Shown: piece after piece, positions 1-6,040 of the stretch
How the letters are laid out: every line of letters starts with the position of its first letter
Numbering within the stretch: the stretch's first letter is position 1
Origin: JBJXGF01 sp046153015
GTDB lineage: Bacteria; Actinomycetota; Acidimicrobiia; Acidimicrobiales; CAIXPF01
Length of the DNA stretch: 11,448 nucleotides
Assembly (NCBI GenBank): GCA_046153015.1
Contig: JBJXGF010000028.1
Coordinates: 1-11,448 of the forward strand
Direction: 5' to 3'
The notes under the pieces: model-generated
The model's input: only the letters and a program-made list of their open reading frames with translations
Told to the model about the DNA's origin: nothing
The model's database searches: none
Translations under genes and position numbers: made by a program

Positions 1-526
1 CGTCGGGCGGGGCGGCGGCGATCAGCTCGTCGGCGCAGGCGGCGTAGCCGCTGGCGCCGAGCGGCGACGAACCCCCGAGGGGGATGAGGTAGGGCCGGCG
101 GCCGGCCGCGACCGCCCGGGCGCAGGCGGCGTCGAGCGCGCCGGCGGCGGTGTCCCACGCAGCCCAGCTCAGCTCGGCGCCCAGCAGCGCGTCGAGCACA
201 AGATTCCCCTCCGCCGCGGCCGGGGGCGAGCCGAGCAGCACCGCCGAGCAGGCCAGGCCGAAGCGGGCGGCCGCCGCAGCGGTCATGCGCACGTGGTTGC
301 TCTGGCCGGCGCCGCCGGTCACGAGCGTGTCGGCCCGCTCGGCCAGGGCGGCGGCCACCAGCACCTCGAGCTTGCGGGCCTTGTTGCCCCCGCCGGCCAG
401 GCCGGTGAGGTCGTCGCGCTTGACCCACAGCGCGCCGGGGGCGAAGCCCAGCGCCGCGCCCAGCCGGTCGGCGGGCTGCAACGGCGTGTCCCGCGCCGCG
501 AGATCCACCCGGCCCTGGTCAGCCAC
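1..526 (-). CDS. PLP-dependent D-cysteine desulfhydrase / ACC deaminase family enzyme (3' end cut off by the window)
   Basis: About 175 N-terminal codons are present; relatives are usually 320-340 aa, so roughly half is missing. Reading back from the GTG at 526-524, the product has VKRDDLTG, then GGGNKARKLE with the presumed PLP-binding Lys49, then GGAGQSNHVR (residues 71-80), and near the window edge IPLGGSSPLGASGY, a signature of this fold-type II family. Members degrade small amino acids: D-cysteine to pyruvate, sulfide and ammonia; ACC to 2-oxobutyrate; or L-cysteate to pyruvate and sulfite (CuyA). The SNH triplet after the Gln looks more like D-cysteine desulfhydrases than ACC deaminases, which usually have SNQ, but the residues that separate these activities lie in the missing half. 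The start is well supported: GGAGG sits 9 nt upstream, inside the end of the preceding gene, and the two genes overlap by 8 nt, so they are probably translated together. Family is secure; substrate is open. Confidence 0.85.
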   Translation of the reverse strand, partial: MADQGRVDLAARDTPLQPADRLGAALGFAPGALWVKRDDLTGLAGGGNKARKLEVLVAAALAERADTLVTGGAGQSNHVRMTAAAAARFGLACSAVLLGSPPAAAEGNLVLDALLGAELSWAAWDTAAGALDAACARAVAAGRRPYLIPLGGSSPLGASGYAACADELIAAAPPD

Positions 527-2552
527 GCGGGCTCACCTCCACCCGGGCGTCGTTGAACGTGGCGCCGCCGGCCGGCGCGCACAGCGCGTCGGGGGCGAAG
601 GCGTTGGCGGTGAGCCCCCCGGGGAGCTGCTCGCACCACAGGCCCTTGGCCATCACCGCCACGCCGGGGCGCAGGTCGGGGTCGATCCGCACCACCGTGT
701 CGAGCGAGCTCCGGCCGTCGCCCACCCGCACCGCGTCGCCGTCGAGGAGGCCCCGCGCCGCGGCGTCGGCCGGGCTGAGGCGCACCGCGGGCTCCGCCGG
801 GTTCACCTCGCCGAGCATCGAGTTCACCGTGCGGTGCGTGGCCGGCGTGATCAGCGTGAGCGGGCCGGCGCCCTCGGCCTCGGCGCTCGGTGGGCGGTAA
901 CCCGGGGGCGGGGCCAACTCGCTCACCAGCCGGGCCCGGCCCCCGGGGTGAGTGGGAAAGGTGTCGCGGAACTGCACGGTCCCGCCCCGCGGGCGCAGCT
1001 CGAGCAGGCCGTCGGCCCCGGCCAGCGCCAGCAGCCGCTCCGGGGACGGGTCGAAGCAGGCCGGGTCGAAGCCGAGCCGCGCCGCGAGCGCGGCGGCCAC
1101 CTCGTCGTTGGTGCGGCTCTCCCCCACCCGGGGGATGACCGGCCGGAGGCGTTGACGGGTGTAGCCCCCGTACGAGGTGCGTACGTCGTCGACCTCGAAG
1201 TGGGTGACGGCGGGCAGCACCACGTCGGCGAAGCGGGCGGTGTCGGTGAGCACCTGGTCGTGGACCACGCAGAACAAGTCCTCCCGGGCCAGCCCGGCGT
1301 GCACCATCGCCTGGTTGGGGGCCGACGCAGCGGGGTTGGCGCCCTGCACGAACAGCAGGCCGATCGGCGGCGCCAGCGACGCGTCGAGCAGGTCCCGGCC
1401 GAGCGTGTTCATGTTGAGCTTGCGGCCGAGCGGGGGCCGGGCCTCGGGCGGCCCGAGCACCGCGTCGTCGAGCGCCCGCTGGTTCCACGGGCCCGCCGCC
1501 GAGGTGGCCCCGATCACGCCGCCGCCCCGCTCGCCGAACTGGCCGGTGAGCAGGGCCAGGGCCAGCACGGCGCGGTAGGCGTCGGCCCCGTTGCGGTTGC
1601 GTTCGATCCCCCAACCGAGCCGGATGAGCGCCGGCCGGCGGGTGGCGAGGCGCTCGGCCAGCCACGCGATGTCGGCGCCGGGCGCGCCGCTCACCGCCTC
1701 GGCCCGCTCGAGGGTCCACTCGTCGGCCGCGGCGAGCCACTCCTCGACGCCGTCGACGTGCGCATCGAGGAAGGCCCGGTCGAGCGCGCCGGCGCCGGCC
1801 AGCCAGCGGGCGGCGGCCAGGGCCACCGCCACGTCGGTTCCCGGCAGCGGCGCGAGGAAGCGATCGGCGCGGCGGGCGGTGACCGTGCGCCGCGGGTCCA
1901 CCACCACGAGCTCGGCGCCGCGGGCGCGGGCGGCGTGGAGGTGGGGCAGCCAGTGGGTGTTCGACACCGCCGGGTTGGCGCCCCACACCACCACCAGCGC
2001 CGACGCGTCGACGTCGAGCGGGTCGGCCGAGAGCATCCCGCCGAAGGTGAGGCCCCACGCCGCGGTGGCGGTGGCGGCGCAGATGGTGTGAGGCAGGCGC
2101 GAGGCGCCGACGGCGCGCCACAGCAGCGGGCCGAGCCCATTGGCGGCGAGCGCCCCGCCCGAGGAGGTGTACAGGAACGGGGCGATGGCCTCCGGGCCGA
2201 GCTCGGCGATCACCGCCTGCACGCGGCCGGCCACGAGGTCGAGCGCGTCGTCCCAGCTCACCTCCCGGAAGCGGCCCTCGCCCTTCGGGCCGCTGCGCAC
2301 CAGCGGGGTCCGCAGCCGGCGCGGCCCGTGCACCCGCGCCGCGTGGCGCCTGACCTTGGCGCAGATGAAGTTCTGGGTGAACGGGTTGAACCGCTCGCCG
2401 GCCAGCTCCGCCGGGGCGGCGCCGACCCACTCGATCCGGTCGAGCCCGTCGGGGCCGGCGGCCACGTCGACGGCCAACGTGCAGCCGTCCGGGCAGTCCA
2501 GCGGGCAGGCGGTCACCAACCGCCGAGGGGTGGACGCGAAGTCGCTCGACAC
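519..2552 (-). CDS. Molybdopterin (bis-MGD) oxidoreductase, BisC/FdhA-like, single [4Fe-4S] cluster
   Basis: A 677-aa protein of the DMSO reductase / formate dehydrogenase superfamily. The N-terminal cluster motif is CPLDCPDGC plus a later Cys: C16, C20, C24 and C64, spaced CX3CX3CX39C, which should hold a [4Fe-4S] cluster. The motifs FNPFTQNFICAKV and WDDALDLVAGRV follow. HTICAATATAAWG places C158 about 94 residues after the last cluster Cys, a spacing like that of the Mo-ligating Cys/Sec in NapA and FdhF, so C158 is my candidate Mo ligand (inference). VVVWGANPAVSNTHW and the C-terminal stretch from about residue 555 (THRTVNSMLGEVNP to the end) are the dinucleotide-binding regions. No twin-arginine signal is visible, so it is probably cytoplasmic. 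No partner electron-transfer subunit or cofactor gene is in view. The start is GTG with no clear Shine-Dalgarno but a -10-like hexamer 6 nt upstream. Substrate unknown; family confident. Confidence 0.9.
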   Translation of the reverse strand: MSSDFASTPRRLVTACPLDCPDGCTLAVDVAAGPDGLDRIEWVGAAPAELAGERFNPFTQNFICAKVRRHAARVHGPRRLRTPLVRSGPKGEGRFREVSWDDALDLVAGRVQAVIAELGPEAIAPFLYTSSGGALAANGLGPLLWRAVGASRLPHTICAATATAAWGLTFGGMLSADPLDVDASALVVVWGANPAVSNTHWLPHLHAARARGAELVVVDPRRTVTARRADRFLAPLPGTDVAVALAAARWLAGAGALDRAFLDAHVDGVEEWLAAADEWTLERAEAVSGAPGADIAWLAERLATRRPALIRLGWGIERNRNGADAYRAVLALALLTGQFGERGGGVIGATSAAGPWNQRALDDAVLGPPEARPPLGRKLNMNTLGRDLLDASLAPPIGLLFVQGANPAASAPNQAMVHAGLAREDLFCVVHDQVLTDTARFADVVLPAVTHFEVDDVRTSYGGYTRQRLRPVIPRVGESRTNDEVAAALAARLGFDPACFDPSPERLLALAGADGLLELRPRGGTVQFRDTFPTHPGGRARLVSELAPPPGYRPPSAEAEGAGPLTLITPATHRTVNSMLGEVNPAEPAVRLSPADAAARGLLDGDAVRVGDGRSSLDTVVRIDPDLRPGVAVMAKGLWCEQLPGGLTANAFAPDALCAPAGGATFNDARVEVSPRG
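536..540 (-). promoter_or_regulatory. Shine-Dalgarno site for the PLP enzyme gene
   Basis: On the minus strand this reads GGAGG and ends 9 nt before the GTG at 526. It lies within the last codons of the molybdopterin oxidoreductase gene. It fixes the start of the downstream gene and supports translation from a shared transcript. Confidence 0.7.
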
Positions 2553-2558
2553 AGGCCG

Positions 2559-2564
2559 ACGCTA
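2559..2564 (-). promoter_or_regulatory. Candidate -10 element, leaderless promoter of the molybdopterin oxidoreductase
   Basis: The minus strand reads TAGCGT (TANNNT pattern), followed by 6 nt and then the GTG start at 2552. With no Shine-Dalgarno in between, transcription would begin at or next to the start codon. No convincing -35 is seen. This is inferred from spacing only. Confidence 0.45.
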
Positions 2565-2565
2565 T

Positions 2566-2577
2566 CCGCGGCCGCGG
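2566..2577. promoter_or_regulatory. 12-bp perfect palindrome between divergent promoters (possible operator)
   Basis: CCGCGGCCGCGG is its own reverse complement. It lies directly upstream of the minus-strand -10 and about 10-21 bp upstream of the plus-strand -10, so a bound protein could affect both genes. In DNA this G+C-rich, a 12-bp GC palindrome can arise by chance. An overlapping 8-bp palindrome GGCGCGCC (2576-2583) shows how common such sequences are here. Confidence 0.25.
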
Positions 2578-2586
2578 CGCGCCGAG

Positions 2587-2592
2587 TACCTT
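2587..2592 (+). promoter_or_regulatory. Candidate -10 element, leaderless promoter of ribE
   Basis: TACCTT (TANNNT pattern) is followed by 7 nt and then the ATG of ribE at 2600. There is no Shine-Dalgarno and no room for a leader, so the ribE mRNA probably starts at or next to its ATG. This also leaves no space for an FMN riboswitch. Confidence 0.5.
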
Positions 2593-2599
2593 CGCGCCC

Positions 2600-3172
2600 A
2601 TGTTCACGGGTCTCGTCGAGGAGCTGGGCCGTTTCGCCCTCCAACGAGGGGACCGCTTCCGCTTCGAGGCCGCCGTCGTGCTCGAAGGCGCCCGCCTGGG
2701 CGATTCGATCGCGGTCAACGGCTGCTGCCTCACCCTCGTCGAGCAGGGCCCCGGCTGGTGGGAGGCCGACATCTCGGACGAGACCGCCCGGCGCACCTGC
2801 CTCGGCGAGCTGGCCCCCGGCGACCCGGTGAACCTGGAGCGGCCGCTGCGCCCGACGGACCGCCTCGGCGGCCACATCGTGCTCGGCCACGTCGACGCCG
2901 TCGGCGAGATCGCCGCCCGCCCGCCGGAGCTGATCGTCACGCTGCCCGACCCGCTGCTGCGCTACTGCGTGGAGAAGGGCTCGATCGCCATCGACGGGGT
3001 GAGCCTCACGATCGTCGAGGTGCGGGACCACGCGGTGAGCTTCGCGATCATCCCCCACACCGCAGCGGTCACCACGCTCGGGGCGAAGGGGGTGGGGGCC
3101 AAGGTCAACGTCGAGGTCGACGTGATGGCCAAGCACGTGGAGAAGCTGGTCGCCCCCTACGCCGGCCGGTGA
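2600..3172 (+). CDS. ribE: Riboflavin synthase, alpha subunit
   Basis: This 190-aa cytoplasmic enzyme converts two molecules of 6,7-dimethyl-8-ribityllumazine into riboflavin and a pyrimidinedione, the last step of riboflavin synthesis. It opens with the canonical MFTGLVEELG and has the two lumazine-binding repeats expected: repeat one includes GDSIAVNGCCLTLVE (residues 34-48), repeat two includes GHIVLGHVDAVGEI (91-104) and KGSIAIDGVSLTIVEV (126-141), followed by FAIIPHTAAVTTL and AKHVEKL near the end. The length is slightly below the usual ~200 aa but complete. The other riboflavin genes (ribBA, ribD, ribH) are not in this window, so it is separated from its pathway. The ATG is 7 nt after a -10-like hexamer. 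Its TGA overlaps the GTG of the ABC ATPase gene (GTGA at 3169-3172), so ribE is translationally linked to an importer. Function is secure. Confidence 0.97.
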   Translation: MFTGLVEELGRFALQRGDRFRFEAAVVLEGARLGDSIAVNGCCLTLVEQGPGWWEADISDETARRTCLGELAPGDPVNLERPLRPTDRLGGHIVLGHVDAVGEIAARPPELIVTLPDPLLRYCVEKGSIAIDGVSLTIVEVRDHAVSFAIIPHTAAVTTLGAKGVGAKVNVEVDVMAKHVEKLVAPYAGR

Positions 3173-3996
3173 GCGTCAGGGTGGACGCCCCGTCTCATGA
3201 CGCGCTGCGGGCCGGCGCGCTGCCGATCGCGTTGAGCGGCGTGACCAAGACCTTCACGCGGCGCGACCGCAGCGTCAACGCCCTGTACGACCTCAACTTC
3301 GAGATCGCAGGGGGTGAGTTCGTCTCGGTGATCGGCCCGTCCGGCTGCGGGAAGACCACGCTCCTGCGCCTGATCGCCGGGCTCATCGCGCCCGATGCCG
3401 GCTCGGTGCTGGTGGGCAGCCGCCGGCCGGACGAGGCCCGCCGGTCCAAGCAGATCGGGTGGGTGCCGCAGTCCCCGGCGCTGCTGCCGTGGCGCAGCGT
3501 GCTGGCCAACGTCACCCTGCTCACCGAGGTCAACCGGCGGGTGGCCCGCGGCCGCGCCCCGGCGGCGGCCGACGCCGGGCGGCTCCTGGAGATGGTCGGT
3601 CTGGCCGGCTTCGAACGGGCCCGGCCGGCCGAGCTGTCGGGCGGCATGCGCCACCGGGTCTCGCTGGTGCGGGCGTTCGCGCTCAACGCGCCGATCCTGC
3701 TCATGGACGAGCCGTTCGCCGCGCTGGACGAGCTGACCCGGGCCGAGATGCGCTACCTCTTGGCCGAGGTGTGGTCCACGTTCCGTCACACGGTGGTGTT
3801 CGTGACCCACTCGATCGAGGAGGCGGTCACGCTCTCGGATCGGGTGCTCGTGCTCTCCGGCCGGCCCGGCCGGGTGATCCTCGACGAGGAGATCAACCTC
3901 CCCCGGCCCCGCACGCTCGAGGTGGAAGACACGAAGACCTTCCAGCGCCACGCCCGCCGCGTGCGCAACGCCCTCCTCGAGCACCGCGATGGCTGA
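3169..3996 (+). CDS. NitT/TauT-type ABC importer, ATP-binding subunit
   Basis: A 275-aa ATPase of the nitrate/taurine/sulfonate/thiamine-precursor ABC family. Walker A is GPSGCGKT (residues 56-63). The Q-loop is WVPQSPALLPW with Gln101, and its LLPW extension is typical of SsuB, TauB and ThiZ relatives. The signature is LSGGM (156-160), Walker B is ILLMDEP with catalytic Glu181, and the switch His is His214 in VFVTHSIEEA. All ATPase residues are present. I chose the GTG at 3169 because it overlaps the ribE stop as GTGA; a second in-frame GTG at 3181 is possible. The gene stops at the TGA at 3994-3996, which lies inside the first unit of the 27-bp repeat that follows. The permease and binding protein follow on the same strand. 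The substrate cannot be read from the ATPase. Confidence 0.93.
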   Translation: MSVRVDAPSHDALRAGALPIALSGVTKTFTRRDRSVNALYDLNFEIAGGEFVSVIGPSGCGKTTLLRLIAGLIAPDAGSVLVGSRRPDEARRSKQIGWVPQSPALLPWRSVLANVTLLTEVNRRVARGRAPAAADAGRLLEMVGLAGFERARPAELSGGMRHRVSLVRAFALNAPILLMDEPFAALDELTRAEMRYLLAEVWSTFRHTVVFVTHSIEEAVTLSDRVLVLSGRPGRVILDEEINLPRPRTLEVEDTKTFQRHARRVRNALLEHRDG

Positions 3997-4120
3997 GCGC
4001 AACGAAACCGGCGGGCTCTGGGGGCGCAGCCCCCAGCACAAAACGGCTGAGCGCAGCGGAGCCGTGCGGCCGGTGAGCGCCAGCGAACCGGACGCCGATG
4101 GGGTCTGGGCGCGGCGGTGA
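3989..4120 (+). CDS. Small 43-codon open frame bridging ATPase and permease genes (uncertain)
   Basis: The ATG at 3989 opens a frame that runs without a stop to the TGA at 4118-4120. It overlaps the end of the ATPase gene by 8 nt (ATGGCTGA) and the permease GTG by 4 nt (GTGA), so it fills the gap exactly. The product would be hydrophilic and charged, with 9-residue units starting at residue 2: AERNETGGL, WGRSPQHKT, AERSGAVRP, VSASEPDAD, then a short tail. Each unit is one 27-bp DNA repeat read in frame. I recognise no family. It could be a translated repeat element that only serves to keep ribosomes moving into the permease gene, or a chance frame in stop-poor DNA. No good Shine-Dalgarno precedes it. 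A shorter start at GTG 4073 gives a 15-residue peptide with the same stop. Confidence 0.3.
   Translation: MAERNETGGLWGRSPQHKTAERSGAVRPVSASEPDADGVWARR
4018..4036 (+). other. Strong hairpin within the ABC operon
   Basis: CTGGGGGC and GCCCCCAG form a perfect 8-bp stem around a 3-nt loop (more likely 7 bp with a 5-nt loop). It is followed by CACAAAAC and not by a T-run, so it is not a classical terminator. It could slow mRNA decay, or lower expression of the permease relative to the ATPase. Confidence 0.6.
4043..4065 (+). other. Second hairpin within the ABC operon
   Basis: ACGGCT (4043-4048) pairs with AGCCGT (4060-4065) around an 11-nt loop. It forms the body of repeat unit 3 and stands 6 nt after the first hairpin. 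No T-run follows. Confidence 0.45.
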
Positions 4121-4881
4121 GCCGGGTCGCGTGGCGGGTCCTGCCGGCGGCGGCGGCGTTCGCCGCGCTGTTCGGCGCGTGGGAGCTGCTGGTGCGGCTG
4201 CGGAACGTGAAACGGGTGATCCTGCCGCCGCCCTCGGCGATCGCCGCCGACATCTGGACCAACGCCGGTCAGTGGCGCCACGACGCGTGGGTCACCGGCT
4301 ACGAGGCGGCGCTCGGGCTGGCGGTGGCGGCGACGGTCGCCATCGGCCTGGCCGTGCTGATCACCCACTCCCGGCTGCTGGAGCGGGCGCTGTTGCCGGT
4401 GGTCGCGGTGGTGCAGGTCACCCCGGTGCTGGCCCTGGCCGTGCCGCTGGCGGTGTGGCTCGGCCTCGGCCTCGCCCCGCGGGTGGTCATGGCGGCGCTG
4501 ATCACGTTCGTGCCGCTGCTGGTCAACGCCGTGGCCGGCTTCCGGGCGATCGACCGCGACACCTTCGAGCTGATGCAGTCGGTGTCGGCCAGCCGCACCG
4601 AGGTGTTCTTCAAGCTGCGCGTGCCGTACGCCCTGCCGTACCTGTTCGCCGCGGTGCGGGTGTGCGTGGGCCTGGCCCTGATCGGCGCCCTCGTGTCGGA
4701 GTGGAACAGCTCGAGCCGGGGGCTCGGCAACCGCATGATCCGGGCCCAGAACCAGCTGCTTATGACCAAGGTCTGGGCGGCGGTGTTCGTGCTGATGATC
4801 ATGGGTCTGATCGGCACGGGGCTCGTAACTGCGCTAGAGAAGCGCGTGCTGCGTTGGCACGCAGGGGCGCCGGCCGCCTAG
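4117..4881 (+). CDS. NitT/TauT-type ABC importer, permease subunit
   Basis: A 254-aa inner-membrane protein of the binding-protein-dependent permease superfamily (SsuC/TauC type). About six hydrophobic segments are visible, near residues 8-27, 62-83, 91-118, 122-141, 175-197 and 218-240. Between the fourth and fifth is the EAA-type loop that docks on the ATPase: FELMQSVSASRTEVFFKLRVP (150-170) has the layout but replaces the usual EAA-G with SAS-R. PPSAIAADIW near residue 38 is a familiar N-terminal motif of the family. The GTG at 4117 overlaps the stop of the bridging small frame as GTGA. No good Shine-Dalgarno is seen, so coupling to upstream translation is plausible. Length and topology are normal. 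It forms the channel for the importer with the ATPase upstream and the lipoprotein downstream. Confidence 0.92.
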   Translation: MSRVAWRVLPAAAAFAALFGAWELLVRLRNVKRVILPPPSAIAADIWTNAGQWRHDAWVTGYEAALGLAVAATVAIGLAVLITHSRLLERALLPVVAVVQVTPVLALAVPLAVWLGLGLAPRVVMAALITFVPLLVNAVAGFRAIDRDTFELMQSVSASRTEVFFKLRVPYALPYLFAAVRVCVGLALIGALVSEWNSSSRGLGNRMIRAQNQLLMTKVWAAVFVLMIMGLIGTGLVTALEKRVLRWHAGAPAA

Positions 4882-4904
4882 ACCGGTTGGCGCTCGGCTG
4901 CGTC

Positions 4905-4911
4905 GGGGAGG
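4905..4911 (+). promoter_or_regulatory. Shine-Dalgarno site for the binding-protein gene
   Basis: GGGGAGG ends 6 nt before the GTG at 4918. It is one of the few strong ribosome binding sites in the window and fits the usual need for more binding protein than permease. It sits in the 36-bp gap after the permease stop. Confidence 0.65.
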
Positions 4912-4917
4912 GCTGCG

Positions 4918-6006
4918 GTGAGGATCATTCGATGGCTCGGGCTGGCTGCGCTGGTGGCGGCGAGCGCCTGCGGCAGCGATGCCGGCGACACGGCGGCGGT
5001 GCCCACCACCGCGCCGGGCGACGCGGTCGCGGCTCGTTGCGAGGCCAACAAGAAGGCCGGCCAGCTCACGTTCCTAACCAGCTTCGACTTCGCCGCCGCG
5101 GCGTCGATCCTCGATGTGGTGGCGGCGAAGGACCAGGGCTACTTCCAGGCGGTGTGCCTCGACGTGAAGCTGCAGGCGGGCTTCTCCACCTCGAACGTGC
5201 CCCTCCTCGCCGGCGGCAAGGCGCAGATGACCTCGCTCGGCTCGTTCTCGGAGGTGGCGGTGGCCAACTCCAACGGCGCGGGCCTCCTCGCCGTCGGCGT
5301 GCTCGGCAAGACCTCGATCGAGGAGCTGCTGGTGGAGGAGTCGTCCTCCATCCGCGAGCTGCGCCAGCTCGAAGGCAAGGAGATGGGCATCAAGGGCGCC
5401 ATCCCCTACAGCCTGCGGGCCATGCTCGCCAAGGACGGCGTCGACGAGTCGAAGATCAAGCAGGTCGAGGTCGGCTTCAACCCAGTGGTGCTCTACGAGA
5501 CCTCCATCGAGGCGCTGCCGGTCTACAAGTCCAACGAGCCCCGCCAGCTCGACGCCCAGGGCTACAAGTACCGGGCGTTCGACCCCCGCCAGTACGACGT
5601 GCCCGCCTCGTTCGCGGTGTACGCCACCACGAAGGACTTCGCCCGCCGGCACCCCACCGCGGTGGCCGACTTCCTGCGGGCCGCGCTCAAGGGCTTCGAG
5701 TACGCCACCGCCAATCCCGACGCCGCCGTCTCCGCCGCGCTGAAGCTGAGCGACCCGAAGAACTTCTTCTCCGCCGACGGTGAGAAGTTCCGGTGGAAGA
5801 CCGAGTCGGAGCTGGTGAAGGCCTCGTCGCCGGCCGACGAGCCGCTCGGCAACATGACCCTCGATCGCCTGCAGGCCGAGGAGCAGTTCCTCATCGACCT
5901 GAAGATCATCAAGGCCGGCTCGGTCGACGTGCACGCCGCGTTCGACAATCGGTTCATCGAGGAGATCCACGACAAGGACCACAAGCTGATCTGGCCCCCG
6001 GCGTGA
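4918..6006 (+). CDS. NMT1/THI5-like ABC substrate-binding lipoprotein
   Basis: A 362-aa extracytoplasmic binding protein. The N-terminus MRIIRW is followed by a short hydrophobic stretch and ASAC with Cys18, a slightly degenerate lipobox (Ala at -3 instead of Leu/Val), then a Gly/Ser/Thr-rich linker to about residue 45, so it is probably lipid-anchored. The mature part is a two-lobe periplasmic-binding fold of the NMT1/THI5 group: KDQGYFQAVCLDVKL (71-85), LLAGGKAQM (96-104), VGFNPVVLYETSIEALPVYKSNEP (185-208) and FDPRQYDVPASFAVYATT (221-238). The EALPVYKSNEP segment is the best family marker. Relatives bind pyrimidine precursors of thiamine, riboflavin, sulfonates, nitrate or aromatic acids, so the fold does not name the ligand. 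Cys41 and Cys80 are the only other cysteines and could form a disulfide. It is preceded by a strong ribosome site and followed after 34 bp by the acyl-CoA synthetase gene. Confidence 0.9.
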   Translation: MRIIRWLGLAALVAASACGSDAGDTAAVPTTAPGDAVAARCEANKKAGQLTFLTSFDFAAAASILDVVAAKDQGYFQAVCLDVKLQAGFSTSNVPLLAGGKAQMTSLGSFSEVAVANSNGAGLLAVGVLGKTSIEELLVEESSSIRELRQLEGKEMGIKGAIPYSLRAMLAKDGVDESKIKQVEVGFNPVVLYETSIEALPVYKSNEPRQLDAQGYKYRAFDPRQYDVPASFAVYATTKDFARRHPTAVADFLRAALKGFEYATANPDAAVSAALKLSDPKNFFSADGEKFRWKTESELVKASSPADEPLGNMTLDRLQAEEQFLIDLKIIKAGSVDVHAAFDNRFIEEIHDKDHKLIWPPA

Positions 6007-6025
6007 GCAGAGCCGGGCGCTCGCA

Positions 6026-6031
6026 TAGGCT
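6026..6031 (+). promoter_or_regulatory. Candidate -10 element upstream of the acyl-CoA synthetase
   Basis: TAGGCT (TANNNT) ends 9 nt before the ATG at 6041, in the 34-bp gap after the binding-protein gene. No Shine-Dalgarno is visible, and the arrangement resembles those before ribE and the molybdopterin oxidoreductase. It could be an internal, near-leaderless promoter that lets the two CoA enzymes be made without the transporter. Confidence 0.4.
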
Positions 6032-6040
6032 CGGCTGACG

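Larger units (their letters stand above)
3991..4099 (+). repeat. 27-bp periodic, palindrome-rich tandem repeat (four units)
   Basis: Units begin at 3991, 4018, 4045 and 4072. Units 1, 3 and 4 share a strong core: GGCTGAGCGCAACGAAACC, GGCTGAGCGCAGCGGAGCC and GGTGAGCGCCAGCGAACC. Unit 2 differs but has GGCGCAGC at its centre and is a perfect hairpin. The first unit contains the stop codon of the ATPase gene. The style resembles short palindromic intergenic repeats that multiply in bacterial genomes, but only this one cluster is visible here. Confidence 0.65.

Noticed and set aside
2553..2599. FMN riboswitch before ribE
   Set aside because: Only 47 bp separate the two divergent start codons and the ribE -10 candidate lies 7 nt before the ATG, so there is no room for the ~120-nt aptamer.
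150..2831. Very long plus-strand open frame opposite the molybdopterin oxidoreductase
   Set aside because: Its product is low-complexity Ala/Arg/Gly/Pro-rich with no domain, and it covers a minus-strand gene with clear cofactor motifs and ribE. Long antisense frames are expected in DNA this G+C-rich.
4018..4036. Rho-independent terminator ending the ribE-ATPase transcript
   Set aside because: The stem is strong but no T-run follows, and the permease of the same importer starts 81 nt later.
3991..4099. CRISPR array
   Set aside because: The units adjoin directly with no unique spacers, diverge from each other, and no cas gene is present.
3994..4117. ATPase-permease fusion broken by a stop codon
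   Set aside because: The two genes share a reading frame, but the ATPase frame has further stops in the gap and both proteins have normal lengths and ends.
3169..6006. Alkanesulfonate or taurine transporter (ssu/tau)
   Set aside because: The subunits match the broad NitT/TauT class only. No SsuD-type monooxygenase or TauD dioxygenase is nearby, so the specific name is not justified.
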